A program made the position numbers and the translations under genes. Below are positions 33,680 to 42,968 of a stretch of DNA of 64,000 bases, piece by piece; positions within the stretch are counted from its first letter, which is position 1, and every line of letters begins with the position of its first letter. This DNA is from an uncultured Lachnospiraceae bacterium (GTDB lineage: Bacteria > Bacillota > Clostridia > Lachnospirales > Lachnospiraceae), in contig CAJUDE010000049.1 of NCBI GenBank assembly GCA_910585295.1, positions 17,930-81,929 of the forward strand, given 5' to 3'. The notes below the pieces were generated by a model, which ran no database searches, was not told the DNA's origin, and was given only the letters and a program-made list of their open reading frames with translations.

Positions 33680-33718
33680 AAAAAAGGAAGCCAACTGACG
33701 GTATCGGCTTCCTTTTTT
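33680..33718. terminator. Bidirectional terminator of holA and rpsT
   Basis: AAAAAAGGAAGCC, a 13-base loop, and GGCTTCCTTTTTT: a stem with A-run on one side and T-run on the other, suited to stop convergent transcription. Confidence 0.9.
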
Positions 33719-33745
33719 GCTATATAAAGCTGTCCATGGTCTCTG

Positions 33746-34009
33746 TTAGGCAATGCTGTTCACAGCTTTTGCCAAACGGGAAACTTTCCTGGCAGCGTTA
33801 TTTTTGTGGTATACGCCTTTTGCAGCAGCTTTCCCAATCTGGGAAACAGCGGCTGTCAACGCTTTTTGTGCAGCTTCCTTATCCTTTGCTGCAACAGCGG
33901 CATCTACTTTCTTAATAGAAGTCTTAACTGCAGAACGGATAGATTTGTTGCGTGCAGCCCTTGCCTCGCTTACCAAAATTCTTTTTTTTGCTGATTTGAT
34001 GTTAGCCAA
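33746..34009 (-). CDS. rpsT: 30S ribosomal protein S20
   Basis: This 87-residue basic protein binds 16S rRNA in the small subunit. The family start (M)ANIKSAKKRI is preceded here by TTG rather than ATG; GGAGGTG lies seven bases before that TTG, which decides the start. An ATG five codons earlier overlaps the RBS and would add residues not found in the family. The rest, ARAARNKSIRSAVKTSIKK and YHKNNAARKVSRLAKAVN, is typical. The gene has its own promoter and is divergent from gpr, a gene order kept across Bacilli and Clostridia. Confidence 0.93.
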   Translation of the reverse strand: MANIKSAKKRILVSEARAARNKSIRSAVKTSIKKVDAAVAAKDKEAAQKALTAAVSQIGKAAAKGVYHKNNAARKVSRLAKAVNSIA

Positions 34010-34098
34010 TCCATACACCTCCATTCTTCATGAAATGCAATTACCTGATTGTTTCATTAAAGCCGGACACGGACGTTCTAATGTAAACATACACTCAT

Positions 34099-34127
34099 AT
34101 TCTATCCCCAATTTTTCTGTATGTCAA
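34099..34127 (-). promoter_or_regulatory. Sigma-A promoter of rpsT
   Basis: On the minus strand TTGACA (34122-34127), 17 bases and TAGAAT (34099-34104), about 90 bases ahead of the TTG start. Confidence 0.75.
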
Positions 34128-34228
34128 TACATATTCCCGCATTTTTTGCAAAAAATAGTTACTATTCCAGGTATGGGAATTGCCCATAGTGACAATTATT
34201 TCATATTACAGCTTCAGGAGGGATAATT

Positions 34229-35179
34229 ATGAGTCAGTTTCAGGTACGGACAGATTTGGCATTGGAGGCCCGTGAGAAATTTGAGGAGGACAATGTTGAG
34301 GTCAAAGGAGTGCGGGTAGAAGAGGAATACCGCCAAGAATCAGAGATAAAAATCACCACAATGGTGATTGAGACAGAAAATGGGGCAAAGGCAATGGGGA
34401 AGCCAAAAGGGACCTATATTACATTGGAGGCGGCAAATATGGATTGCCAGGATGAGGGGTACCACAGGGAAATCTCCATGGAGCTGGCAAGGATTATAAA
34501 GAGGCTGCTGCCAAAAAAGAAACATACCTTGTCCGTGCTGGTAGCGGGGCTTGGGAACCGTGAAGTCACCCCAGACGCGTTAGGGCCAAGGGTGGTGGAC
34601 AATATGCTGATTACCCGCCATGTGTTGAAAGAATTTGGCAAATACGCCTTTGGGGAAGAGGAAGTGAATGAAATCAGCGGGATTGTCCCTGGCGTGATGG
34701 CCCAGACAGGGATGGAGAGCCAGGAAATTATACGAGCTGTGGTGGAAGAGACAAGGCCGGACGTTATGGTAGCCATAGATGCGCTGGCAGCAAGAAGCAC
34801 CCGCAGGTTAAGCCGCACCATACAGATTACGGACACTGGGATTAATCCAGGCTCCGGCGTAGGGAACCACCGACACGGGCTGTCAGAAAAAACCATTGGG
34901 GTCCCGGTGATTGCAATTGGCGTGCCGACAGTTGTGGATGCGGCCACAATAGTAAATGACACCATGCATTCTTTAATTCAGGCAATGGAAGAGAACAGCC
35001 ACCTGGAAGCGTTAAGCGCTGGGCTGGATGCGCTGGATGGCATGGAAAAATATGAATTGATCCGGGAGCTTTTATCCCCTCAACTCAATACCATGTTCGT
35101 CACCCCAAAAGACATAGACGAATCCGTCAAACGCTTAAGCTATACCCTTTCCGAAGGATTGAATATCGCCTTTGCATAA
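34229..35179 (+). CDS. gpr: Germination protease (spore protease)
   Basis: This 316-residue aspartate-type protease degrades small acid-soluble proteins when the spore germinates. It is made as a tetrameric zymogen with a short N-terminal propeptide (MSQFQVRTDLALEA). Strings typical of GPR are LVAGLGNREVTPDALGPRVV, ISGIVPGVMAQTGMESQEI, VAIDALAARSTRRLSRTIQI, TDTGINPGSGVGNHRHGL and VIAIGVPTVVDAATI. The RBS is AGGAGGG. In B. subtilis gpr is transcribed in the forespore by sigma-F and sigma-G; CATATTA at about 34203 could be such a -10 element, but I see no good -35. spoIIP follows, as in other spore-formers. Confidence 0.96.
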   Translation: MSQFQVRTDLALEAREKFEEDNVEVKGVRVEEEYRQESEIKITTMVIETENGAKAMGKPKGTYITLEAANMDCQDEGYHREISMELARIIKRLLPKKKHTLSVLVAGLGNREVTPDALGPRVVDNMLITRHVLKEFGKYAFGEEEVNEISGIVPGVMAQTGMESQEIIRAVVEETRPDVMVAIDALAARSTRRLSRTIQITDTGINPGSGVGNHRHGLSEKTIGVPVIAIGVPTVVDAATIVNDTMHSLIQAMEENSHLEALSAGLDALDGMEKYELIRELLSPQLNTMFVTPKDIDESVKRLSYTLSEGLNIAFA

Positions 35180-35202
35180 ATAATTTCGTACAGGCATATA
35201 CT
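35174..35202 (+). promoter_or_regulatory. Possible sporulation (sigma-E or sigma-G type) promoter of spoIIP
   Basis: GCATAAA (35174-35180), 14 bases, CATATACT (35195-35202). The -10 fits the sigma-E pattern CATAYAHT exactly and the -35 partly. It overlaps the gpr stop codon and lies about 34 bases before spoIIP. Confidence 0.45.
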
Positions 35203-35235
35203 TAATTATTCGTAAAGGGGTGAAAAGGGAACAGT

Positions 35236-36564
35236 TTGGCAGGGAAAATGAGAATAAAGAAAAAAATAGTGGAACGCAGGTATTATTACGCGAATGCGAA
35301 GGCCGTTCCTAGAGCAAGGAAACAAGGAAAGCATATGCGGGGCATGCTGTGCATGTTAAGCTTGTTATTTGTGTTTGTATGTTACCAAGCAATGTCCGAG
35401 TCAGGCCATGCGCCGGCTATGGGGCAGATATGGAATTACATCAAAGAGGAGGTGGCGGTAAATGCCTGGAAAAACTGTATGGCGTCCATGGTGACGGAAG
35501 AACAGGAAAAACCCTCTTCCCTGGGAAGCTATGTATTGGGGAAGTTAGAGGAGTTTTACCCAATTTGTGGGTACAGCGAGACTCTTACAGATTATGACAC
35601 GCAGATTGAGAGCGACCTGGCAGAAGGCCTTCTGGCGGAAAACCAGCAAGGGAATGGGGAGAGCCAGGAACAGGAGCCAGAAAGCAAGAAGGGCAAAAAC
35701 GAAAGGAAGGAAGAAAAAGGGAAAAAAGAAGCCAAAGAGAAAGAAGATAAGGCAAAGGGAGGCCAGGATGCAGAGGCGGCTGCAAAAGGCGGGCCGGCAA
35801 AGTCAGTGGAAATTTCCAGGGAAAAACTGAAAGATTTTGATTACCTGGTACAGAATTTTTATCAGGTTGACCGGACTACCACCATAGACAGCAGCCAGTT
35901 AAACGTGGATGCGCTTCTTGGGAAAAGCATGAAGCTAGGGCATGGGAACGAGGAAGTTCAAATTTTGATTTACCATACCCATTCCCAAGAAGGGTATGCG
36001 GATTCCACGCCAGGGGATACAAGCACTGGGGTTGTGGGCGTGGCGGAATACCTTACTTCCCTATTGAAGGAAAAATATGGGCTGAACGTCATGCACCACA
36101 CAGGGGAATATGACGTGGAGGACAGGGACAATGCCTATTCTTATTCAGGGCCTGCCTTAGAAAAAATACTGGCGGAAAACCCAAGCATTGAGGTGGTCAT
36201 TGACCTCCACAGGGATGGGGTGGCGGACACCACCCATTTAGTATCAGAAGTGAATGGGAAGCAAACGGCGCAGATTATGTTTTTCAATGGGCTGAGCAGG
36301 ACAACGGCGAATGGGGACATTGCTTACCTGGCAAACCCTTACCTGGCGGAGAATCTGGCGTTTTCTTTCCAGATGAAGCTGGCGGCGGAAGAATATTATC
36401 CAGGGTTTGCAAGGGCCAATTACCTGAAAGGTTATCGGTATAACCTCCATTACCGCCCCAAGAGCCTGTTGGTTGAGGTAGGCGCCCAGACCAATACGCT
36501 GGAAGAGGCCAAAAACGCTATGGAGCCTCTGGCGGACCTGTTACATAAAGTGCTGGCAGAATAG
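35236..36564 (+). CDS. spoIIP: Stage II sporulation protein P
   Basis: This 442-residue membrane-anchored amidase/endopeptidase, with SpoIID and SpoIIM, thins septal peptidoglycan during engulfment. One membrane segment near residue 40 (MLCMLSLLFVFVCYQA) is followed by a charged low-complexity linker (about 135-195, rich in Lys, Glu and Gln). The catalytic domain from about 205 has LIYHTHSQEGYADSTPG (zinc His and Glu), VIDLHRDG and LVEVGAQTNTLEEAKNAM. The start may be TTG at 35236 or ATG at 35248; each has a plausible upstream purine run. The linker is longer than in B. subtilis. Position after gpr is conserved. Confidence 0.93.
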   Translation: MAGKMRIKKKIVERRYYYANAKAVPRARKQGKHMRGMLCMLSLLFVFVCYQAMSESGHAPAMGQIWNYIKEEVAVNAWKNCMASMVTEEQEKPSSLGSYVLGKLEEFYPICGYSETLTDYDTQIESDLAEGLLAENQQGNGESQEQEPESKKGKNERKEEKGKKEAKEKEDKAKGGQDAEAAAKGGPAKSVEISREKLKDFDYLVQNFYQVDRTTTIDSSQLNVDALLGKSMKLGHGNEEVQILIYHTHSQEGYADSTPGDTSTGVVGVAEYLTSLLKEKYGLNVMHHTGEYDVEDRDNAYSYSGPALEKILAENPSIEVVIDLHRDGVADTTHLVSEVNGKQTAQIMFFNGLSRTTANGDIAYLANPYLAENLAFSFQMKLAAEEYYPGFARANYLKGYRYNLHYRPKSLLVEVGAQTNTLEEAKNAMEPLADLLHKVLAE

Positions 36565-36588
36565 GCATAGGAAGGGAAGGGACGAAAG

Positions 36589-37452
36589 ATGGCAAACATA
36601 CAGATTATAAGCAGGGAACAGTTAGAACAGAAAGTAAGGGGCGAAAAAGAAGAGCTTTTGCTGCAATCTTTGCAGAGGTTCCCCCCTTCCTATTGGTCAG
36701 GGGTAAAAGTGGCAGAGGGATGTCTGTATGGCGCGTTTCGTTTCCATGAAGGGCAAAATGGGGAACATAGCGTCAGCAGCGCCGCCTTTCTGTTGGGGGA
36801 GGAAGGGCTTATCCTGGTTGCCCCGCAAGGGAGCGAAGGGCTGCCCTGGAAAACGGCCAGCCAGGCGGTGGAAGACGGGATGGAAGCCTTTTTTGAAAGT
36901 ATTTTAATACGTGGGCAGCAAAAAGTGGAAAAGATGGAACGGTACCTGATTGAGGTGGAGCAGGAAATTGTAAAAGGGAAAATTAACCGCAACCGGAACC
37001 AGGTGATCTTTGAGTGCAAACGCACGCTTTCCATCTGGAAAAACGACTATGTGCAGTTTTTGAATATCGTGGAAGGGATCAATGGGCTGGAACAGAAAAA
37101 GAAGGAGGGCGAAGGGCAGATCCTAACGGAGGAGTCTGCCTGTTATTTTCATGTCTATGGGACGAAGCTGAAACGGCTTACAGAAGAGACCCAATTTTTG
37201 TATGAAGAGCTGGTCCATATCCGGGAAGCGCTGGATGCGGCGCTGTCTTATGAACAGAACAGGATTATGAAGGTGTTTACCACAGTCACTACGGTTTTTA
37301 TGCCCCTGTCATTGATTGCGGGATGGTATGGGATGAATTTTGCCGGGATGCCAGAACTGGAATGGGAATATGGCTATGCTTTTGTGGGCGTGCTTAGCGT
37401 GCTTGTGATTTTGGCTTGTATTTGGTTTTTCAAAAAGAAAAAGCTGTTTTAA
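36589..37452 (+). CDS. CorA-like divalent metal ion transporter
   Basis: The 287-residue protein has the CorA layout: a cytosolic alpha/beta N-terminal region, a long helix (about 100-225, including EKMERYLIEVEQEIVKGKIN and EALDAALSYEQNRIMKVFTT), and two C-terminal membrane helices. The first ends with the selectivity motif in LIAGWYGMNFAGMPE (family GMN signature); the second is FVGVLSVLVILACIWFF with a Lys-rich end. Members form pentamers that let in Mg2+ or related ions. It starts 24 bp after spoIIP. Clostridia often carry such short CorA relatives, so the precise ion is unsure. Confidence 0.9.
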   Translation: MANIQIISREQLEQKVRGEKEELLLQSLQRFPPSYWSGVKVAEGCLYGAFRFHEGQNGEHSVSSAAFLLGEEGLILVAPQGSEGLPWKTASQAVEDGMEAFFESILIRGQQKVEKMERYLIEVEQEIVKGKINRNRNQVIFECKRTLSIWKNDYVQFLNIVEGINGLEQKKKEGEGQILTEESACYFHVYGTKLKRLTEETQFLYEELVHIREALDAALSYEQNRIMKVFTTVTTVFMPLSLIAGWYGMNFAGMPELEWEYGYAFVGVLSVLVILACIWFFKKKKLF

Positions 37453-37464
37453 GAGAAAAAAATA

Positions 37465-37493
37465 TTGCGTAAGGGTATCCCACAGTATATACT
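37465..37493 (+). promoter_or_regulatory. Sigma-A promoter of lepA
   Basis: TTGCGT (37465-37470), 17 bases, TATACT (37488-37493), about 50 bases before the lepA start codon. Confidence 0.6.
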
Positions 37494-37542
37494 GTTATAG
37501 GTAATATGAATTATTTGGCATACAGGAGGCTTTTGAGATAAT

Positions 37543-39357
37543 ATGGCGGCAATTGATCAAAGTAAAATTAGGAATTTCTGCATTATTGCGCACATAGACC
37601 ATGGAAAATCAACCCTGGCAGACCGGATTATTGAAAAAACAGGGCTGTTGACCAGCCGTGAGATGCAAGCGCAGATCCTTGACAATATGGACTTAGAACG
37701 GGAGCGTGGGATTACCATCAAGGCACAGACTGTCCGCATTGTGTACCGGGCAAAGGATGGGGAAGAATACATATTCAACCTGATTGACACGCCGGGGCAT
37801 GTGGATTTTAATTATGAAGTGTCCAGGAGCCTGGCGGCATGTGACGGGGCAATCCTGGTGGTGGACGCGGCTCAGGGAATCGAAGCCCAGACGTTGGCGA
37901 ATGTGTACCTTGCGCTGGACCATGACCTGGATGTGCTTCCTGTCATCAATAAAATAGACCTGCCAAGCGCAGAGCCAGAGCGGGTGATTGAGGAGATTGA
38001 AGACATTATTGGGCTGGAGGCACAGGATGCCCCCAGGATTTCCGCAAAGACAGGGCTGAATATTGAGGATGTGCTGGAACAGATTGTAGAAAAGGTCCCT
38101 GCCCCAGGCGGAAGCCCGGACAACCCATTGCAGGCATTGATTTTTGATTCCCTGTACGACTCTTACAAAGGCGTGATTGTATTCTGCCGGGTAAAAGAGG
38201 GGCTGGTCCGTGTAGGGACAAGAATCCAGATGATGGCCACGGGAGCCGTGGCAGACGTAGTGGAAGTGGGGTATTTTGGGGCTGGGCAGTTTATCCCCTG
38301 CGAGGAATTAAGCGCCGGGATGGTAGGGTATATCACGGCAAGCCTGAAAAATGTCAGGGACACGCAGGTGGGGGACACGGTGACGGACGCCAACCGCCCC
38401 TGTAAGGAACCGCTGCCAGGGTATAAAAAAGTGAATTCTATGGTATTTTGCGGCATGTACCCAGCCGATGGGGCGAAGTACCCAGATTTGCGGGACGCAT
38501 TGGAAAAATTGCAGTTAAATGACGCCGCCTTGCAGTTTGAGCCAGAGACTTCTATTGCGCTTGGGTTTGGGTTCCGGTGCGGGTTTTTGGGCCTGCTGCA
38601 TTTAGAGATTATCCAGGAGCGGTTAGAGCGGGAATATAACCTGGACCTTGTGACCACCGCCCCAGGGGTCATTTACAAAGTGCATAAAATGAATGGGGAA
38701 GTGATTGAGCTGACGAACCCTTCTAACCTGCCGGACCCTTCGGAAATTGAATATATGGAAGAGCCAATGGTCAATGCGGAGGTTATGGTGACAAGTGAAT
38801 ATATAGGGGCGATTATGGACCTGTGCCAGGAACGCCGGGGCATTTATGTAAGCATGGAGTATATGGAGGAAAGCAGGGCGCTGCTAAAGTATGAGCTGCC
38901 GTTAAATGAGATTATCTATGATTTCTTCGATGCGCTCAAGTCCCGGTCCAGGGGGTATGCTTCGTTTGATTATGAAATGAAAGGCTATGCCCGTTCCGAA
39001 CTGGTGAAGCTGGATATCTTGATTAACAAAGAGGAAGTGGACGCGCTGTCCTTTATTGTCCATAGCGGGACTGCCTATGAGCGGGGCAGGAAGATGTGCG
39101 AAAAGCTCAAAGAAGAGATACCCAGGCATTTATTTGAAATCCCTATCCAGGCAGCCATCGGGAGCAAGGTAATTGCCAGGGAAACCGTAAAGGCAATGCG
39201 TAAAGATGTGCTGGCGAAATGTTATGGCGGCGACATCAGCAGGAAACGCAAACTGTTGGAAAAGCAGAAGGAAGGGAAGAAGCGGATGCGCCAGATTGGG
39301 AATGTGGAGATCCCACAGAAAGCATTTATGAGCGTGCTGAAGCTGGACGACAAGTAA
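37543..39357 (+). CDS. lepA: Elongation factor 4 (LepA)
   Basis: This 604-residue translational GTPase acts on ribosomes under stress and in 30S assembly. G motifs are IIAHIDHGKSTLADRIIE (G1), RGITIKAQTV (G2), DTPGHVDFNYEV (G3), NKIDLPSA (G4) and SAKTG (G5). LepA-specific parts are the GFRCGFLGLLHLEI segment and the C-terminal domain with GGDISRKRKLLEKQKEGKKR and RQIGNVEIPQKAFMSVLK, which ends the protein as in the family. The RBS is CAGGAGG. hemW begins directly after, the usual lepA-hemW pair in Firmicutes. Confidence 0.98.
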   Translation: MAAIDQSKIRNFCIIAHIDHGKSTLADRIIEKTGLLTSREMQAQILDNMDLERERGITIKAQTVRIVYRAKDGEEYIFNLIDTPGHVDFNYEVSRSLAACDGAILVVDAAQGIEAQTLANVYLALDHDLDVLPVINKIDLPSAEPERVIEEIEDIIGLEAQDAPRISAKTGLNIEDVLEQIVEKVPAPGGSPDNPLQALIFDSLYDSYKGVIVFCRVKEGLVRVGTRIQMMATGAVADVVEVGYFGAGQFIPCEELSAGMVGYITASLKNVRDTQVGDTVTDANRPCKEPLPGYKKVNSMVFCGMYPADGAKYPDLRDALEKLQLNDAALQFEPETSIALGFGFRCGFLGLLHLEIIQERLEREYNLDLVTTAPGVIYKVHKMNGEVIELTNPSNLPDPSEIEYMEEPMVNAEVMVTSEYIGAIMDLCQERRGIYVSMEYMEESRALLKYELPLNEIIYDFFDALKSRSRGYASFDYEMKGYARSELVKLDILINKEEVDALSFIVHSGTAYERGRKMCEKLKEEIPRHLFEIPIQAAIGSKVIARETVKAMRKDVLAKCYGGDISRKRKLLEKQKEGKKRMRQIGNVEIPQKAFMSVLKLDDK

Positions 39358-39396
39358 ATGGGGCAGGAGTTGGCAAAGCGGACAAAGGACGATAGG

Positions 39397-40590
39397 ATGG
39401 AGTTATACCTCCATATCCCATTTTGCGTGAGGAAATGTGAATATTGTGATTTTCTTTCAATGCCTGCAGGGGAGACAACCCGCAGGCATTATGTAAGCCG
39501 CCTGATAGAAGAAATCAGGGAGAAATCAAACGCTTGCAGGGAATGCCAGGTGGTTTCTGTATTTTTGGGAGGCGGTACCCCGTCAGTGTTAAGCCCACGG
39601 CAGATTGCAGGGATTTTAGAGGCAGTCAGGGAATGCTTCACCCTTTCGCAGGATGCGGAAGTCACCATAGAGTGCAATCCTGGCACGTTAGATAGGGAAA
39701 AGCTGGTCCTTTATAAAGAGGTTGGCATTAACCGCCTGAGCATTGGGCTGCAGTCGGCAAAGAACCAGGAATTGGTGCTTCTTGGCAGGGTCCATACCTT
39801 TGAGGAGTTTGTGGGCAATTATTCCCTGGCAAGGGATATAGGGTTTCAAAATATAAATATAGATTTAATATCCGCCCTTCCAGGGCAGACGGTAAGGGAT
39901 TGGGAAGAAACGTTAGAAAAAGTGTTGGAATTAGGGCCAGAGCATATTTCTGCCTACAGCCTGATTGTGGAGGAAGGGACGCCCTTTTACAGTAAATATG
40001 GGCAAGATGACGCCGTAAGGATGCGGGGCGGGCATCCCAAATACCTTCCAGAGGAAGAGCAAGAGCGCAACATGTACCAAAGGACAAGGGAACTGTTAGA
40101 AAGCCATGGGTACCGCCGCTATGAAATTTCCAATTATGCCAAAAAGGGCAGGGAATGCCGCCACAATATTGGCTATTGGCAGGGCGTCCCCTATTTGGGG
40201 CTTGGGCTTGGCAGCGCTTCCCTAATGGGGCATATGCGGTTCTCCAACACAGATTGTTTGGAAAGGTACCTGGAAGGGGAGTTTCCCAGTTTGGAAGCAA
40301 TTCTTCGCAAAGAGCCGGATATCTTGGAAAAAGAAGGGGTTGTGGTGCTAGACAGGGTTCAGCGTATGGAGGAATTTATGTTTTTGGGGCTTCGGATGAT
40401 GGAAGGGGTATCCAAAAAGCTTTTCCATGGCAGGTTTGCAGTAAGGATGGAAGAAGCCTATCAAAAAGAGCTGCGTAAGTTTCAGCAAGAGGGCCTGCTG
40501 GTGGATGGAAGGGATAAGGTTTGCCTGACAGAAGAAGGGGTTGCCGTGAGCAATTACGTGTTGGGCGGGTTCTTGCTTTCTGAACCATAA
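39397..40590 (+). CDS. hemW: HemW-like radical SAM protein
   Basis: The 397-residue protein is a radical SAM enzyme with the HemW form of the cluster motif, CVRKCEYCDF (C-x3-C-x2-C then Asp-Phe rather than the Cys of HemN). It also has FLGGGTPSVLSPRQI, VTIECNPGTLD, GINRLSIGLQSAKNQELVLL and INIDLISALPGQT. HemW proteins bind heme and act as heme chaperones rather than coproporphyrinogen oxidases. I prefer the ATG at 39397 because it puts the motif at the family distance and AAAGGA precedes it; an ATG at 39358 directly after the lepA stop adds 13 residues. Likely co-transcribed with lepA. Confidence 0.93.
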   Translation: MELYLHIPFCVRKCEYCDFLSMPAGETTRRHYVSRLIEEIREKSNACRECQVVSVFLGGGTPSVLSPRQIAGILEAVRECFTLSQDAEVTIECNPGTLDREKLVLYKEVGINRLSIGLQSAKNQELVLLGRVHTFEEFVGNYSLARDIGFQNINIDLISALPGQTVRDWEETLEKVLELGPEHISAYSLIVEEGTPFYSKYGQDDAVRMRGGHPKYLPEEEQERNMYQRTRELLESHGYRRYEISNYAKKGRECRHNIGYWQGVPYLGLGLGSASLMGHMRFSNTDCLERYLEGEFPSLEAILRKEPDILEKEGVVVLDRVQRMEEFMFLGLRMMEGVSKKLFHGRFAVRMEEAYQKELRKFQQEGLLVDGRDKVCLTEEGVAVSNYVLGGFLLSEP

Positions 40591-40603
40591 ATTCTTGATT
40601 TCA

Positions 40604-40632
40604 TTGACAAATACCTGTTGTTAGAGTATTTT
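40604..40632 (+). promoter_or_regulatory. Sigma-A promoter of queH
   Basis: TTGACA (40604-40609), 17 bases, TATTTT (40627-40632), about 65 bases before queH. Confidence 0.55.
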
Positions 40633-40698
40633 GTATAGGAAGCCAAAGTATAGTTTAAGCATATTCCAGGATATGCATAGATAGGAAGGGTTTAGGCC

Positions 40699-41355
40699 AT
40701 GAAGCGGAATTACCAGAAAGAGTTGGATAAGTTGATAGAAGCGCAGGCAAAGGGGCAAGGAGCGCCCAAGCTGTTGCTCCATAGCTGCTGCGCCCCTTGC
40801 AGCAGTTATGTGTTGGAATACCTTTCCCAATATTTTCAGATTACCGTATTTTATTATAACCCTAATATCTATCCAGAAGACGAGTATCGAAAACGGGTCA
40901 GGGAGCAGCAAGGGTTTGTCCAGGAATTCCAGCAAAGGAACTATACGTCCCATAAGATTGCATTTCTGGAAGGGGAGTATGAGAAGGAAAAATTTTATGG
41001 GATGGCAAAAGGTTTGGAAGAAGTGGAGGAAGGCGGGGAGCGGTGCTTCCGCTGTTATAGGCTGCGGCTGCAGGAAGCGGCAAAACAGGCAAAAGGACTT
41101 GGGATGGATTACTTTACCACAACCTTGTCCATCAGCCCATTGAAAAATGCGGAAAAACTAAACCAAATTGGGGAAAGCCTGGCGCAGGAATACGGCGTGG
41201 CATATTTAGTTTCTGATTTTAAGAAAAGGGATGGATATAAACGCTCAGTTGAATTGTCCAGAGAATATGGGATGTACCGGCAGGAGTATTGCGGATGTGT
41301 GTTCTCACTGAGAGAAAGGCAGGGGAAACAGCCGATTCAGGAAGAATCTGTATAG
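40699..41355 (+). CDS. queH: Epoxyqueuosine reductase QueH
   Basis: The 218-residue protein is of the QueH (former DUF208) family, which removes the epoxide in the last step of queuosine synthesis in tRNA and does so without the cobalamin used by QueG. The Cys-rich start LLLHSCCAPCSSYVLEYL, the later CFRCYRLRLQEAA and the C-terminal YRQEYCGCVFSL provide ligands for an [4Fe-4S] cluster and a further metal. PNIYPEDEYRKR and TTTLSISPLKN are family strings. The start follows AGGAAGGG. It precedes argH by 31 bp and may be transcribed with it. Confidence 0.95.
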   Translation: MKRNYQKELDKLIEAQAKGQGAPKLLLHSCCAPCSSYVLEYLSQYFQITVFYYNPNIYPEDEYRKRVREQQGFVQEFQQRNYTSHKIAFLEGEYEKEKFYGMAKGLEEVEEGGERCFRCYRLRLQEAAKQAKGLGMDYFTTTLSISPLKNAEKLNQIGESLAQEYGVAYLVSDFKKRDGYKRSVELSREYGMYRQEYCGCVFSLRERQGKQPIQEESV

Positions 41356-41386
41356 ATAACCAGGAAAGAAAAGCGAGGGAAACGAT

Positions 41387-42814
41387 ATGGCACAGTTATG
41401 GGGCGGGCGCTTTACGAAAGAGACAGACCAATTAGTCTATAATTTCAATGCGTCGATATCATTTGATAAGAAATTTTACAAACAGGATATGGAGGGCAGC
41501 ATAGCCCATGTCAAAATGCTGGGAAAGCAAGGCATTTTGACGGGACAGGAAGTGGAGGGCCTGGTAGGGGCGCTTAAGGGCATATTGCATGAAGTGGAAG
41601 AGGGGACGCTTAGCATTTCCCATGAATATGAGGATATTCACAGCTTTGTCGAAGCAGAATTGATTCGGAGGCTGGGGGATACAGGCAAGAAGCTCCATAC
41701 TGGAAGGAGCAGGAACGACCAAGTGGCGCTGGATATGCGCATGTTCACCAGGCAGGAGCTTCTGGAAACGGATGGGTTATTAAAGGAATTGCTACATGTG
41801 CTTTTGGCTATTATGGAGCAAAACCTGGACACTTATATGCCAGGGTTCACCCATTTGCAGAAAGCGCAGCCTGTCACCTTGGCGCACCACCTTGGGGCAT
41901 ATTTTGAAATGTTCAAACGGGATCGCCAGAGGATGGAAAGCATTTACCACAGGATGAATTACTGCCCTCTTGGGTCTGGGGCGCTGGCTGGGACCACTTA
42001 TCCGTTGGACCGGCAATATACGGCGGAGCTGACAGGGTTTTATGGCCCTACGTTAAATAGCATGGACGGGGTGTCTGACCGGGACTATTTAATTGAATTT
42101 TTGTCTGCCCTGTCCACAGTGATGATGCATTTAAGCAGGTTTTCAGAAGAAATTATTATCTGGAACAGCAATGAGTACCAGTTTGTGGAGATTGATGATG
42201 CCTACAGCACTGGGAGCAGCATTATGCCCCAGAAGAAAAACCCGGATATTGCAGAACTTGTCCGCGGGAAAACAGGCCGCGTGTACGGGGCGATGGTTTC
42301 TTTGCTCACCACAATGAAAGGCATTCCCCTGGCATACAATAAAGACATGCAGGAAGACAAAGAATTTGCCTTCGACGCCATGGATACCGTAAAAGGGTGC
42401 CTGGCGCTTTTTACTGGGATGCTCTCTACCATGAAATTCCAGAAAGGGAACATGGAATCCAGCGCAAAGAATGGTTTTACGAACGCTACCGATGCGGCGG
42501 ATTACCTTGTGAACCATGGGGTGCCGTTTCGGGACGCCCACGGGATTGTGGGGCAGATGGTGCTTTGCTGCATAGAAAAGGGGATTGCAATTGACGAACT
42601 GCCTTTGGAGGAGTTAAAAGACATCAGCCCAGTATTCCAAGAAGATTTTTATGATGCGGTCTCTATGGAAACTTGCGTCAGGAAACGGCTTACCATCGGC
42701 GCGCCAGGGCAGGAGGCCATGAAGCAGGTACTTGCCCTTGAAAAAGAATATTTGGGCAGCGATTGGAAGGCAGGGCTTAAGGAGTGGGAAGTAGGCTTGC
42801 TGCGGGATGTTTGA
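41387..42814 (+). CDS. argH: Argininosuccinate lyase
   Basis: This 475-residue fumarase-superfamily enzyme splits argininosuccinate into arginine and fumarate. The N-terminus AQLWGGRFTKETDQLVYNFN is typical; HTGRSRNDQVALDMRMF and PGFTHLQKAQPVTLAHHL carry the substrate-binding residues, and GSSIMPQKKNPDIAEL is the fumarase-type flexible signature loop with the catalytic Ser. The length is a little above average. It is separate from the main arg cluster at 14-21 kb and lies between queH and asd. Start after AGCGAGGG. Confidence 0.97.
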   Translation: MAQLWGGRFTKETDQLVYNFNASISFDKKFYKQDMEGSIAHVKMLGKQGILTGQEVEGLVGALKGILHEVEEGTLSISHEYEDIHSFVEAELIRRLGDTGKKLHTGRSRNDQVALDMRMFTRQELLETDGLLKELLHVLLAIMEQNLDTYMPGFTHLQKAQPVTLAHHLGAYFEMFKRDRQRMESIYHRMNYCPLGSGALAGTTYPLDRQYTAELTGFYGPTLNSMDGVSDRDYLIEFLSALSTVMMHLSRFSEEIIIWNSNEYQFVEIDDAYSTGSSIMPQKKNPDIAELVRGKTGRVYGAMVSLLTTMKGIPLAYNKDMQEDKEFAFDAMDTVKGCLALFTGMLSTMKFQKGNMESSAKNGFTNATDAADYLVNHGVPFRDAHGIVGQMVLCCIEKGIAIDELPLEELKDISPVFQEDFYDAVSMETCVRKRLTIGAPGQEAMKQVLALEKEYLGSDWKAGLKEWEVGLLRDV

Positions 42815-42968
42815 TTGCATAAAAAGAATCCGGTAATTTTATGAAATTTGTATATTATAAGGATTGTTTTTTTCTACTTTCTGTATTAGTATTATTAGAA
42901 AAGACAATTGTCTGTGCAATACGGACAAGAAGGTTCAAAAGAATATGGGAAAAGTGAGGAGATATGGA

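Noticed and set aside
34414..34965. Long minus-strand open frame opposite gpr
   Set aside because: It is antisense to a certain gene, has no RBS, and its Ser/Thr/Pro-rich composition is typical of a shadow frame.
42815..42968. Lysine riboswitch ahead of asd
   Set aside because: The 154-bp gap is AT-rich and lacks the conserved multi-stem core; only the RBS is clear.
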